From assembly GCF_029266855.1 (NCBI RefSeq), contig NZ_JAQSWB010000001.1, forward strand, positions 310,001 to 374,000: DNA of 64,000 bases, given 5' to 3'. The translations under genes and the position numbers were made by a program. Shown piece by piece: positions 28,288-38,316 of this stretch (position 1 is the first letter of the stretch; the number at the start of each line of letters is the position of its first letter). The notes beneath the pieces were generated by a model, which worked only from the letters and a program-made list of their open reading frames with translations, ran no database searches and had not been told where the DNA came from. This DNA is from Fluviicola sp. GTDB taxonomy: Bacteria; Bacteroidota; Bacteroidia; Flavobacteriales_D; Crocinitomicaceae.

Positions 28288-28686
28288 ATGACAAACAAAT
28301 TCGACAGGACGATTCCGGCTGAAGCAGTGAAGTATTTCCGCAGTTGTATTGTAAATGGGGACTTACAAGGAGCATTAAGTTGTTTCGATAAAGATGCTGC
28401 GTACATTGACAGAGACGGACAGGAAATAACAGGTTTAGACAATATTGAAAAATCAATGGAACACCTTTGTACCTGGAAACCTGAAATAACGGGAAGTAAA
28501 AATCGCGTGACAATTGTAGGGAATCTTGCAATTTGGGTTGATAAATGGACCTTAAAAGCAACTGCACCCGACGGAAATCGGATTGAAATGAATGGTGCAA
28601 CCAGTTGTATGATGAAAAAAAATGATGATGGGCTTTGGCTGTGGTTAGTGGATAATCCATTTGCAGCAGAAATTTTTGAAAACTAA
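28288..28686 (+). CDS. NTF2/SnoaL-like protein
   Basis: 'VNGDLQGALSCFDKDAAYIDRDGQEITGLDNIEK'. Confidence 0.8.
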   Translation: MTNKFDRTIPAEAVKYFRSCIVNGDLQGALSCFDKDAAYIDRDGQEITGLDNIEKSMEHLCTWKPEITGSKNRVTIVGNLAIWVDKWTLKATAPDGNRIEMNGATSCMMKKNDDGLWLWLVDNPFAAEIFEN

Positions 28687-28716
28687 GGCTCATCTAATAA
28701 AAACAATAAATATAAA

Positions 28717-29256
28717 ATGCAGGACTTTATTGACCAGGCTGAAAAAAACGGTGTAATTCTCCTTGACAAGGGGAAATGCCAGTTTTGTGGTGCAGATTAT
28801 TCAAAGGGTGTTTTTGATTGTATGGAGACTTACAACCAGGGACTGGAGCTTTTGGATTTTAGTAATCCTGAAAATCACCTGTCACGGTTTTTAAGTGTCG
28901 ATGCACACGCCTTGCAGCATCCGGAAATTCATGGACGGTGGAGCAATCATTTTCATTTGACAAGACTAAACCTCATATTTGACAAAAAAGTAAAGTGGGA
29001 CTACAAAAAGTCGCCGCTGTTAAGTAACTATTTGAACAAATATAAATCAGACAGGCCGAATGAAGTTCTTGTTCTTCCTAATCCCTTGAAAAGAGGGGGA
29101 ATGACATCAAAAGATTTGATAAAAGCAACAACGGCAGAAGAGTGTATTGAATTAGTAAGAGAATGGGCGAAGGAAGTTTATGCTTCCTGGAGTTTAAATC
29201 ATTCGTTGGTTTCACAAATAGCGAATGGTTTTTTGGACGAAAACACTAAAAGATAA
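28717..29256 (+). CDS. DUF5946-like protein
   Basis: 'GKCQFCGADY....CMETYNQGLELLDF...LSVDAHALQHPEIHGRWSNHFHLTRL'. Confidence 0.6.
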   Translation: MQDFIDQAEKNGVILLDKGKCQFCGADYSKGVFDCMETYNQGLELLDFSNPENHLSRFLSVDAHALQHPEIHGRWSNHFHLTRLNLIFDKKVKWDYKKSPLLSNYLNKYKSDRPNEVLVLPNPLKRGGMTSKDLIKATTAEECIELVREWAKEVYASWSLNHSLVSQIANGFLDENTKR

Positions 29257-30427
29257 AGAAAAACGAAACAAGGTGATCAAAACTCACAAATCGGTAGAAT
29301 CCATTGAACTTGTGCATAGCGGAGAAGACTATTTTTCCCGCTTAAAGACTATGATTTCAAATGCACAGAATGAAGTTCATTTTCAAACCTACATTTTTGA
29401 CAACGATTCAACGGGATTAGAAATAGTTGAAGCATTGAAGGAAGCTGCCGCCAGAAAAGTAAAAGTGTTTGTATTGCTTGATGGATACGGTTCTTTTAAA
29501 TTACCAAAAACCATTTTCAGGGATCTTGTAAAACACGGGATCAGTATCCGTTTTTTTTCACCCTGGTATTCAATAAATAATTTTTATGTCGGGAGAAGAC
29601 TGCATCATAAAGTCATTGTAGCTGATGGAGAAGTAGCACTCATTGGTGGAATCAATATTGCAGATAAATATCGTGGTTCAGATTCTGTGTTGCCATGGCT
29701 TGATTATGCAGTTCAAATTAATGGTGCTGCCTTTTGTAAGCCGCTTCAGCAATTGTGCGGAAATATTTATTCTAAAGAGAATAAACTAAGAAAACGCAGC
29801 ATTATATCACGGATTAATAATGACAAAGGAGCAGTGATTAAATTACTTCGAAATGACTGGCTCAATCAAAAAAATGAAATAAGTAATGCATACCTGAGCA
29901 AACTGAGAAAAGCCGACAAAGAGGTGATCGTAGTTGCAAGTTATTTTTTACCGGGTAGAAAATTTTCAAAGGTCTTGAAAAGAGCGGCAAAGAGAGGAGT
30001 AAAGATCAAAATAATTTTATCGGGAGTTTCCGATTTACCGATTGTCATGCGCGCCACACGTTACCTGTATTCATCGCTTCTTGAGCAGGGAATAGAATTG
30101 CTGGAATGGAATAAGTCTGTTTTGCATGGCAAGTTAGCGCTTGTTGACGATACCTGGAGCACCATTGGCTCTTTTAATATAAACCACCTGAGTTCTTACG
30201 GAAGCATTGAAATGAATGTCGAAATAAATTCGTCAAAACTTCTGCATACAATTGATGAACATTTAAGGGATGTAATAGAGCAATGTGAAACTGTAACGTT
30301 TGAAACCATTAAATCCAGGTGGGGAATAATTGAAAGCATTAAGAATTGGATGGCATACTTTTTTGTAAGAATTGCGCTGGTCATAGCAACATATTTACCT
30401 TACAAACGATTTGGCAAGTTTTACTGA
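29225..30427 (+). CDS. phospholipase D-like / cardiolipin synthase-like protein
   Basis: Two HKD motifs: 'LHHKVIVADGEVALIGGINIADKY' and 'LHGKLALVDDTWSTIGSFNINHLS'; start uncertain (overlaps upstream gene by 32 nt). Confidence 0.9.
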   Translation: MVFWTKTLKDKEKRNKVIKTHKSVESIELVHSGEDYFSRLKTMISNAQNEVHFQTYIFDNDSTGLEIVEALKEAAARKVKVFVLLDGYGSFKLPKTIFRDLVKHGISIRFFSPWYSINNFYVGRRLHHKVIVADGEVALIGGINIADKYRGSDSVLPWLDYAVQINGAAFCKPLQQLCGNIYSKENKLRKRSIISRINNDKGAVIKLLRNDWLNQKNEISNAYLSKLRKADKEVIVVASYFLPGRKFSKVLKRAAKRGVKIKIILSGVSDLPIVMRATRYLYSSLLEQGIELLEWNKSVLHGKLALVDDTWSTIGSFNINHLSSYGSIEMNVEINSSKLLHTIDEHLRDVIEQCETVTFETIKSRWGIIESIKNWMAYFFVRIALVIATYLPYKRFGKFY

Positions 30428-30465
30428 AATAAAAACTTTTGAAACAGGATCTTTAAATAGAACAT

Positions 30466-31032
30466 ATGAGAAAGATAATTGCAGCGATCAATATGAGTCT
30501 GGATGCATATTGTGACCACACTGCCATGACTCCGGATGAAGAAGTACATGAACATTATACGGAACTGTTAAAGAAGGGAGATGCGATTCTTTATGGCAGA
30601 ACAACCTATCAGTTGATGCAGTACTGGCAGCCGATAGCGCAAAATCCCTCGGGTGAAAAATCAATGGACGACTTTGCCAAGGCAATAGATCAAATTCCGA
30701 AAATCGTTTTTTCGAACACATTGAACCCGGAAACTATCGGGTGGGAGAGTGCACAATTGGCAAAACATACGCTTGAAGAGGAAGTTTTAAAACTCAGACA
30801 AAAACCCGGGAGAGACATTTTCATCGGCAGCCGTAGTTTAATTATCCTGTTGATGAACCTCCATCTGCTTGATGAATTGCAGCTTTGTGTTCACCCTGTT
30901 GTGGTGGGAGCCGGTTTGCCCTTATTTGAAAACATAAACGAGAATACCATGCTTAAACTCACAAAAACGAAAAACTTTGGTGGTGGGGCGGTAATCCTTT
31001 ACTACGAGCCGGTAGACGGAAAAACTACTTGA
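30466..31032 (+). CDS. dihydrofolate reductase/RibD-C family protein
   Basis: 'MRKIIAAINMSLDAYCDHTAM...ILYGRTTYQLMQYWQ...DIFIGSRSLIILLMNLHLLDELQLCVHPVVVGAGLPLFE'. Confidence 0.9.
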   Translation: MRKIIAAINMSLDAYCDHTAMTPDEEVHEHYTELLKKGDAILYGRTTYQLMQYWQPIAQNPSGEKSMDDFAKAIDQIPKIVFSNTLNPETIGWESAQLAKHTLEEEVLKLRQKPGRDIFIGSRSLIILLMNLHLLDELQLCVHPVVVGAGLPLFENINENTMLKLTKTKNFGGGAVILYYEPVDGKTT

Positions 31033-31046
31033 AATTAAGCTGACGC

Positions 31047-31415
31047 TTATTCGTATCCGCTCTTGATCACCGTTAAAATTAATTTAAACCGCCCATTAGG
31101 TTCAATATGACTCGGCTTGTGAGCTGGTATAAGGATACCATCTCCAGTTTTGAGTGTAGATGCCTTCCCGTCAATCTCAATAATTGCACTGCCATCAATA
31201 ATTTGCACGTAAGTATCAAAAGGAGAAACCTTCTCATTAAGTCCTTCTCCGCTTGCAAACGATAGCGCGTTTATTGAGCCGGTTGCCTTTTTCATGATAG
31301 ACTTACTGACAACGGCATTATGCTCATATTCGATCAGCTCGATGACAATATGGGAAGTGCCCTTCTCAATTTCTCCTTCTTTATCTGGCAAATTTTCTAA
31401 TTCTTTCGTATCCAT
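31047..31415 (-). CDS. cupin domain protein
   Basis: 'VSPFDTYVQIIDGSAIIEIDGKASTLKTGDGILIPAHKPSHIEPNGRFKLILTVI'. Confidence 0.9.
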   Translation of the reverse strand: MDTKELENLPDKEGEIEKGTSHIVIELIEYEHNAVVSKSIMKKATGSINALSFASGEGLNEKVSPFDTYVQIIDGSAIIEIDGKASTLKTGDGILIPAHKPSHIEPNGRFKLILTVIKSGYE

Positions 31416-31649
31416 GATTTCCAGGGTTAATGATAAACTTCTATAAATAACAAAACTGAGATTATTAGTTGATTAAGTAGTTACATAATTCACTGAAAAA
31501 AGTATCATTTTTTACATCTGAGAAAAAATAAACCATTCGATGAATACATATAATAGGCTGAATGAAAGCCGAATATTGAGTGGGCTGTTTTACCAGGAAA
31601 GAACTAAATCTTACACTTTGCACTATATTGATTAGTTTTGAGATAGCGT

Positions 31650-32009
31650 ATGGCTGGACACATCTTCTTTTACCTGGGGCTTTCTCTTTTGTTAATCCAC
31701 GAAATGGATGCAATTCGCTGCAAAGAATGGAGAATTTTCCCTGGGCTTTCGATGCTCAACGATAGTTGGGGTTATAAAATATTTGTGTTTGCTCACATTC
31801 CCTTGCTATTTTTTCTCTTCCTTGGATTATCCGGGCAGGGAACCAATGAACGATTAATATCCGGACTGGATATTTTCTTTATAGCCCATGTCGGACTTCA
31901 CATCCTGTTTCTTGCACACAAACGAAACGAATTCAAAGACTGGATCTCATGGACCATTATCCTGGGAACAGGTTTTTTTGGACTAATGGACCTGACAATT
32001 ACACTTTAG
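31650..32009 (+). CDS. small membrane protein (DUF6713-like)
   Basis: 'GLSLLLIHEMDAIRCKEWRIFPGLSML', four hydrophobic segments. Confidence 0.6.
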   Translation: MAGHIFFYLGLSLLLIHEMDAIRCKEWRIFPGLSMLNDSWGYKIFVFAHIPLLFFLFLGLSGQGTNERLISGLDIFFIAHVGLHILFLAHKRNEFKDWISWTIILGTGFFGLMDLTITL

Positions 32010-32045
32010 TAACTAAATCCGGGAAACGATATTTTTACAAATACA

Positions 32046-32627
32046 ATGAATTTCGAAGAAATAATAGCGAATGTAGAACTTCACTTCTTAACCTTGACAG
32101 ATGAATGCCGGAGGGATTTGAAGAAAGTCTCGAAAATAATGACACTTGAACGGGAGACACTTCTCGTGAAAGAAGGACAACTTGCCGACAAAACCTATTT
32201 TATAGCCAAGGGTTCGGCAAGGGCTTTTTATCTGAAAGACGATAAAGACATCACGGATTGGTTCGCCTTTGAAAATAATTTCATCAATTCGATAAACAGC
32301 TTTTTTCTGCATATCCCAAGTCCCCATTTTATTGAAGTTTTGGAACCAAGTATCCTGCTGGAAATTTCAAGAGAAAACATTGATTTGCTCTCTGACAGGT
32401 ACCAGGAATTCGACAGATTGGGGAAAATAGCAATAACTAAAACCTTGCTGCAGCTTCAGCAGCGCGTCGTTTCCATTCAATTTGAAACCGCACAGCAGAA
32501 ATACGAAAACATCTTACAGATCAGACCCGACATTACTCAAAGAGTTGCCCTCACACATATTGCTTCCTACCTGGGAATCACATTGGAAACACTAAGCAGA
32601 ATCCGAAACCCTAAAAAACGAATTTGA
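32046..32627 (+). CDS. Crp/Fnr-family regulator
   Basis: cNMP-like fold then 'VALTHIASYLGITLETLSRIRNP'. Confidence 0.9.
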   Translation: MNFEEIIANVELHFLTLTDECRRDLKKVSKIMTLERETLLVKEGQLADKTYFIAKGSARAFYLKDDKDITDWFAFENNFINSINSFFLHIPSPHFIEVLEPSILLEISRENIDLLSDRYQEFDRLGKIAITKTLLQLQQRVVSIQFETAQQKYENILQIRPDITQRVALTHIASYLGITLETLSRIRNPKKRI

Positions 32628-32654
32628 TCTATATCAAATGAAGTTTAAAGAAAG

Positions 32655-33293
32655 ATGCTGACTTTTGCTCAAATCTGGAAAATGAGACGAGCACATTACC
32701 TGTCAGGACTAATAATAACACTTTTCACAGGATTGCATTTATTCAACCATGTATGCAGCCTTTTTGGTGCAGAAACGCACATTGAAACAATGCGTATACT
32801 GCGTCACTTTTATCGCAACCCCTTTATAGAAACAATTTTGTTGTTTGCTGTAGTGGTCCAGATTATTTCGGGGCTTAAGCTTTTTAAAATAAGTAGGAAA
32901 TCTGCTGCTTCCCGGTTTGATAAACTTCATATTTGGTCAGGACTTTACCTGGCATTTTTCTTTATCTTTCATGTTAGTGCAGTTATGATTGGAAGGGGAG
33001 TATTAAACCTTGATACCAATTTCTATTTCGGTGTAGCCGGTTTGAACACATTTCCCTTTAATTTGTTTTTTATTCCATATTATACCTTCGCGATCTTATC
33101 TTTTTTCGGGCACATTGCTTCTATTCACAATAAAAAAATGAATAGCAACATTTTAAGCTTTACACCCGGTCAACAGGCAAAGGCAATCCTCGTTTTTGGA
33201 TTTGTATTAACAGTCATTATTTTTTATGGACTGACAAATCGTTTCCAGGGTGTGCTTGTTCCGGCTGAATACAACATTTTAATCGGAAAGTAA
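32655..33293 (+). CDS. SdhC/heme-type five-helix membrane protein
   Basis: 'RRAHYLSGLIITLFTGLHLFNHV...DKLHIWSGLYLAFFFIFHVSAVMIGR', conserved His in TM segments. Confidence 0.55.
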   Translation: MLTFAQIWKMRRAHYLSGLIITLFTGLHLFNHVCSLFGAETHIETMRILRHFYRNPFIETILLFAVVVQIISGLKLFKISRKSAASRFDKLHIWSGLYLAFFFIFHVSAVMIGRGVLNLDTNFYFGVAGLNTFPFNLFFIPYYTFAILSFFGHIASIHNKKMNSNILSFTPGQQAKAILVFGFVLTVIIFYGLTNRFQGVLVPAEYNILIGK

Positions 33294-33353
33294 CTGACAG
33301 AGTCAGTCGTTTTTTACCGACTTTTACGGAAATTTGACAACCTGAAATAAAGA

Positions 33354-33767
33354 ATGAAAGACCCGTTTACAGAATTGATTAAAGAATCTGATATCGATTT
33401 AAAGATGTGGAACCGGATTAAATGGACTTTTATTTCCATACTTCTCCTGGTGCTTTCAATCTATCTTATAAACGAAACTTCAAAGGGAAATTGCTCACCA
33501 TATTATGATTCGATTAATGAAGAATATACTGGTAAAGTAGTTGCAAAGTATTGGGATGAAAATAACCACATGAATGAAACTGTTGAGCTTGAAAATAAAC
33601 GGATTACAATTAATCCCTTTGATAAGTCTGCCTATTTTGACTCAATTGAAATTGGAGATGTCGTTGTGAAGAATAGGGGGAGCCTTACCTATTTTATAGT
33701 CAGAGAGAACGATACTTTAGCGTTTGAAAATACGGAGGCAGATTGTAAAAAATATTTGACCCATTGA
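33354..33767 (+). CDS. hypothetical membrane-anchored protein
   Basis: Single N-terminal TM, 137 aa. Confidence 0.55.
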   Translation: MKDPFTELIKESDIDLKMWNRIKWTFISILLLVLSIYLINETSKGNCSPYYDSINEEYTGKVVAKYWDENNHMNETVELENKRITINPFDKSAYFDSIEIGDVVVKNRGSLTYFIVRENDTLAFENTEADCKKYLTH

Positions 33768-33789
33768 AACTAAACTAACAGGAAATAAT

Positions 33790-34191
33790 ATGAATATAGC
33801 TATTTTAAGCGCAAACATTTTGACACTTTTCGCATTTGTGTTACACACTTTTGTGGGCGACAAAGAACTGAAAGTCAACGAACCTTCAGAAACAAGCGAA
33901 GATAAATTCCTGAAAAGAGAAAAATGGACCATGGCGCGGTGTGGCTGGCATTGGATCTCGTTTGATTTGCTATTTGCTTCAATAGGGCTTGCATTGATCA
34001 ATTTCACAAACTTTTTCGATAACGAAAAAACATTGCTGCAAATCCTGACCATTTACTTTTTAGGTTATGCAATCGTTTGGGTAATTACAATTACCATCTC
34101 CAAACAATTTCCTAAAAATTACCTGAAACTGGGACAGTGGATTCTGCTCCTGTTAATCAGCGGACTCATCTATTTTGGAACAAATTTTTAA
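33790..34191 (+). CDS. hypothetical multi-TM membrane protein
   Basis: 133 aa, four hydrophobic segments. Confidence 0.6.
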   Translation: MNIAILSANILTLFAFVLHTFVGDKELKVNEPSETSEDKFLKREKWTMARCGWHWISFDLLFASIGLALINFTNFFDNEKTLLQILTIYFLGYAIVWVITITISKQFPKNYLKLGQWILLLLISGLIYFGTNF

Positions 34192-34202
34192 TTGAAATAA
34201 GA

Positions 34203-34637
34203 ATGGAAAAAAAACAGGAAACCCAATCTATTCAAAGTCCCTTTTCTCAGACGTATTTCCATGGTACGAAGGCCGACCTGAAAATCGGCGAGCTGATCGA
34301 AACGGGGATCCATTCAAACTATGGTCAACGAAATAAGGCCGGCTATATTTACCTCACAGCAACGCTGGATGCCGCTATTTGGGGTGCCGAGCTTGCTTTG
34401 GGAGAAGGAAATGAACGAATTTACTTAGTAGAACCGACCGGTCCGATTGAGGATGATCCTAATTTAACGGACAAGAAATTCCCTGGTAATCCCACTAAAT
34501 CATATCGCTCGAAACATCCATTCAAGATTGTGGGAGAAGTTACTGTTTGGCAGGGACATTCACCCGAACAGGTCAAAGCTATGAAAGATGGATTGGCAAA
34601 GCTGAAAGAAAACGGAATTGAGGCCATTGAAGATTAA
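34203..34637 (+). CDS. arr: NAD(+)-rifampin ADP-ribosyltransferase (Arr-type)
   Basis: 'FSQTYFHGTKADLKIGELIETG...YIYLTATLDAAIWGAELALGEGNERIYLVEPTGPIEDDPNLTDKKFPGNPTKSYRSKHPFKIVGEVTVWQGH'; start corrected to ATG 34203 (track 34137). Confidence 0.93.
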   Translation: MEKKQETQSIQSPFSQTYFHGTKADLKIGELIETGIHSNYGQRNKAGYIYLTATLDAAIWGAELALGEGNERIYLVEPTGPIEDDPNLTDKKFPGNPTKSYRSKHPFKIVGEVTVWQGHSPEQVKAMKDGLAKLKENGIEAIED

Positions 34638-34698
34638 TAGGTACAGTCAATACCGATGCTAAAAAGTCTTTTTTTTTGCGTGATTTCTTTGTACTTTT

Positions 34699-34748
34699 AA
34701 TACAGTTCTTTCAAGCTCATTTGAGTGGTGAAGATGGAGAACTGTATT
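34699..34748. repeat. 11-bp inverted repeat in leader of alpha/beta hydrolase
   Basis: aatacagttct (34699-34709) / agaactgtatt (34738-34748). Confidence 0.6.
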
Positions 34749-34812
34749 CCCGGTCAAAGGGAAATATCTTATGAAATCCCCGCAATGTTTAATCTTAAAA
34801 AAAAGGAGACTC

Positions 34813-35583
34813 ATGGCAAACATAACATCCAAAGACGGTACACTAATAGCATTTGAACAAACAGGAAAAGGTTCACCGATCATTATTGTGAATGGAGCTT
34901 TAACCGACCGCAATGGCGGTAAATCACTAGCAGCGGAACTCTCGGAACATTTTACGGTGTTTATTTACGACAGGCGCGGACGCGGGGAGAGTACAGATGT
35001 GCAGCCTTACGCGGTGGAACGGGAAATTGAGGATATCGAAGCACTCATTCGGTATGCAGGCGGATCGGCTTGTCTCTTCGGCGGTTCATCAGGAGGTGCA
35101 TTGTCCTTACAGGCAGCAAGCAAACTGGGACCGTCTATGATCACAAAGATTGCTCTCTATGAAACTCCCTACGGTCAGCAAAAGCAAGATTTTGACAAAC
35201 AGAAAAAAGAAATAACCGAACTGGTTAAAACAGGGAAGCCCGGTGATGCTGCAGTTTATTTTCTGTCGCAAATCGGCACTCCTCCGGAAGCACTGGAAGA
35301 AATGAAAAATTCACCTCAATGGGAGACTATTAAAAAGATCGATTTTACCCTCGTTTACGACTATTTGGTTCTGGGGGATGGTGCCATACCTCAAACTAAG
35401 GTAAAGAACATTTCTGTTCCGGTACTGGTTATGGATGGAGAGCATGCTGCCGATTTTATCCGTGCAAGTGCCGACGAACTTGCACACCTTATCCCGGACG
35501 CCAAACGCAAAATACTCAAAGGCCAGACACATCAGGCCGATAACGAGGTTTTGGTGCCGGTATTAGTTGAATTTTTCAGTTAA
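34813..35583 (+). CDS. alpha/beta hydrolase
   Basis: 'YDRRGRGES', 'LFGGSSGGALSLQAA'; internal start MANITSKDG preferred. Confidence 0.9.
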   Translation: MANITSKDGTLIAFEQTGKGSPIIIVNGALTDRNGGKSLAAELSEHFTVFIYDRRGRGESTDVQPYAVEREIEDIEALIRYAGGSACLFGGSSGGALSLQAASKLGPSMITKIALYETPYGQQKQDFDKQKKEITELVKTGKPGDAAVYFLSQIGTPPEALEEMKNSPQWETIKKIDFTLVYDYLVLGDGAIPQTKVKNISVPVLVMDGEHAADFIRASADELAHLIPDAKRKILKGQTHQADNEVLVPVLVEFFS

Positions 35584-35777
35584 GCCTGCCTGCAATAATT
35601 GCTGCATTTTGATTTTTATTTAGATTGCGGATAAAATCAGGAGTCGAAATGCATTCTCAATAACCTTGATTAAGAACGAAATCCTAACTTTGATAATTGG
35701 GAAGCACGCTTATTGCATGGATTTCACTTCAGAATGTGAACAATCAATAAAAGCAAGCGGTACTATTATTCGGCGCA

Positions 35778-36758
35778 ATGACACTACAAAAAATACAACC
35801 GTTTGACGGACAACATTGTGAAACCACAGCTACGGGAACGTTGTTGAAACAATTGGGAATTGAACTTTCGGAAGCCATGCTTTTCGGTTTGGGTGAGGGC
35901 CTTGGTTTTATCTTTTGGAATATGAAATCAATGGATTTTCCTTTCATTGGCGGCCGCGTAAAACCGGATGTTCTGACTGAAAACATTGCAAGGAATCTAA
36001 ATCTTGAATTGACAGTAAAAGAAACCGCATCAGCTAAAAAAGCCTGGGAAAATGTCAAGGAACTGATCGATCAGGGACAAGTTGTCGGATTGAAACTGGA
36101 TTGTTATCATTTGGAATATTTTTCAAAACCATTTCATTTTGCTGGTCATTACGCCGCAATATATGGTTACGACAGTGAAAATGCTTTCCTGGTCGATACC
36201 CGGCAACAAGGTGGAAAGGTGAAGACCAGTTTAAAAAGTCTGGCTTTGGCAAGAGCCGAAAAAGGTCCGATGTCATCTAAAAATTTGTTTTACACCCTGC
36301 GGAAAACAGATCGGGAAATAGATTTAAAAACTGCTGTTGTTACTGCAATTAGAAATAACGCTGCTGATTATTTAAATGCTCCGATTACAAATGTCGGATA
36401 CAGAGGGATTTTGAAAACAGGTGCCGAAATCATCAAATGGTTTAAGAACAGCAAGAATATTGAAAACGAGTTTAAGTCAGCTGCTATGCTCATGGAAAAA
36501 GCAGGAACTGGCGGAGCATTATTTCGGAATTTGTACCGGGACTTTTTAAAAGAAAGTTATGATTTACTTCAATTGGAAAAACTGCAAACAGGATATGAAG
36601 CTTTTGTTGAAATAGCTGAGCTTTGGACTTCTGTTTCTCAACTATTTGAAAAAGTAAGTCAAACGAAAGATTTTGAGTATATCCGTCAGGCGTCAGACAT
36701 TTTGAAAACACTTTCAGAGAAAGAGAAAAAGGCTATGGAATTATTGGCTGGAATTTAG
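35778..36758 (+). CDS. BtrH N-terminal / DUF4872-type protein
   Basis: 'FDGQHCETTATGTLLKQLGIELSEAMLFGLGEGLGFIFW...HFAGHYAAIYGYDSENAFLVDT'. Confidence 0.85.
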   Translation: MTLQKIQPFDGQHCETTATGTLLKQLGIELSEAMLFGLGEGLGFIFWNMKSMDFPFIGGRVKPDVLTENIARNLNLELTVKETASAKKAWENVKELIDQGQVVGLKLDCYHLEYFSKPFHFAGHYAAIYGYDSENAFLVDTRQQGGKVKTSLKSLALARAEKGPMSSKNLFYTLRKTDREIDLKTAVVTAIRNNAADYLNAPITNVGYRGILKTGAEIIKWFKNSKNIENEFKSAAMLMEKAGTGGALFRNLYRDFLKESYDLLQLEKLQTGYEAFVEIAELWTSVSQLFEKVSQTKDFEYIRQASDILKTLSEKEKKAMELLAGI

Positions 36759-36774
36759 TCAGGTAAAATAAAAA

Positions 36775-37518
36775 ATGATAAAAAACTGTGATCAAGTGAA
36801 CACAAGCGAAATAAATGCAAGCATCCTTTCAGAAATTGAAGAGCAACTGGTAGAAATACCGGCTGGAAACATCGAATTGCGGGATGATCGGACAAAACAA
36901 AAATGGACCGTTGAGATTCAACCCTTCCTGATCTCAAAATTTCCGATCACTCAAGAAGTATACTTTGCTGTTACAAATGAAGATCCAAGTACCATTAAGG
37001 GCAATAAACTTCCGGTGGAGACAATTACCTGGAAAGAAGCAGTAACTTTTTGTAATCGTTTATCAGTTAATGCGGGATTAAATCCGTGCTACCAAATTCC
37101 GGATGAAGATGAAAACATCACCTTTCACAACACTGCAAATGGATTTCGTTTACCAACGGAAGCAGAATGGGAATATGCTTGTAAAGCAGGAACAAGCGGA
37201 ATCAGGTACGGGGAATTAAACGCGATTGCCTGGTACAAAGAAAATTCCGGAAATACCACGCATAATGTCGGACAAAAAGAACCCAATACTTGGGGGCTTT
37301 ACGATATGTTGGGCAACGTATGGGAATGGTGTTCCGATATTTATGACGAGACCGTCTATGGTTCTTACCGTTTATTCAGAGGAGGTGGCTGGTGTGATGA
37401 AGAGCGAAGTGTGATGGCAACCACGCGCAGAAGAAGCCACCCGTTAAAATTCAAAATTGACGATCTTGGATTCAGGATAGCAAGAAACAACGATAAGAAG
37501 AGGGAACCGGAGTCATGA
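36775..37518 (+). CDS. SUMF1/formylglycine-generating-enzyme family protein
   Basis: 'FLISKFPITQEVYFAVT...FRLPTEAEWEYACKAG...GLYDMLGNVWEWCSDIYD...FRGGGWCDEERSV...LGFRIAR'. Confidence 0.93.
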   Translation: MIKNCDQVNTSEINASILSEIEEQLVEIPAGNIELRDDRTKQKWTVEIQPFLISKFPITQEVYFAVTNEDPSTIKGNKLPVETITWKEAVTFCNRLSVNAGLNPCYQIPDEDENITFHNTANGFRLPTEAEWEYACKAGTSGIRYGELNAIAWYKENSGNTTHNVGQKEPNTWGLYDMLGNVWEWCSDIYDETVYGSYRLFRGGGWCDEERSVMATTRRRSHPLKFKIDDLGFRIARNNDKKREPES

Positions 37519-37671
37519 AGGGATCCGAATGATTAAAATGAAAAAGAATACAGTTGCCGCAGCTGGTATTTCACTGCAGTTTTTATTTATATCTTCGAAT
37601 CACAAGTACTTTCTTGTATCGGAATTTGACTGATTACAATTTCTTTAGTTGCTTATACAAAACGAACCCGG

Positions 37672-38259
37672 ATGATTGAACAAAATTTAAAAGAAACCTT
37701 TGATCCACATTTTAATGCACCGATTGAAGTTTGGAAACAGTTAGCTGAATTAGGTGAGGTAGTTCGTTACAAAAAGAATGAGGTAATCAAGCAAGCAAAT
37801 CAAATAGAACGTTACGGGTATTTTTTAATTTCCGGCTCCTGTGGTTTATTTGTTTGGAAAGAGAATAATTTTATTTGCCTGGATTTGTACCTGGAAAACA
37901 ATTTTTTTGCGGATGAAATTTCCCTGAATAGTGGAGAACCTTCTCCGGTTGAGATAGTTGCACTTGAAATGTCTTCCGTCTTCAGGATCTCTAAATCAAA
38001 CATTGAAAAGCTAAAACAAACTCCTATGGGAAACCAGCTTTTTATGATAGGTGCAGAAAATGACTACGTGATAAAACAGAAGCAACATCTTGATTTTCTT
38101 ACTAAATCAGCAGAAGAGAGGTACATTGAACTGGTGAAAGATCGTCCGGAATGGATCAAGCGGATCCACCAAAAGCACATTGCCTCTTATCTGGGTATTA
38201 CTACACAAAGTTTGAGCAGAATCAGGAAGAAAACAGGAAATTTTGATTTGTTACCATAA
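37672..38259 (+). CDS. Crp/Fnr-family regulator
   Basis: 'IHQKHIASYLGITTQSLSRIRKK'. Confidence 0.9.
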   Translation: MIEQNLKETFDPHFNAPIEVWKQLAELGEVVRYKKNEVIKQANQIERYGYFLISGSCGLFVWKENNFICLDLYLENNFFADEISLNSGEPSPVEIVALEMSSVFRISKSNIEKLKQTPMGNQLFMIGAENDYVIKQKQHLDFLTKSAEERYIELVKDRPEWIKRIHQKHIASYLGITTQSLSRIRKKTGNFDLLP

Positions 38260-38316
38260 GGTAACTTTTTTGAAAATCGATTGATACAAATTTGCAGCAT
38301 TATTAACTTATTAAAA

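Noticed and set aside
28031-28693. 220-aa - strand ORF
   Set aside because: Antisense to YciI and NTF2-like genes; low-complexity Leu/Ser/His/Phe-rich translation typical of a non-coding frame
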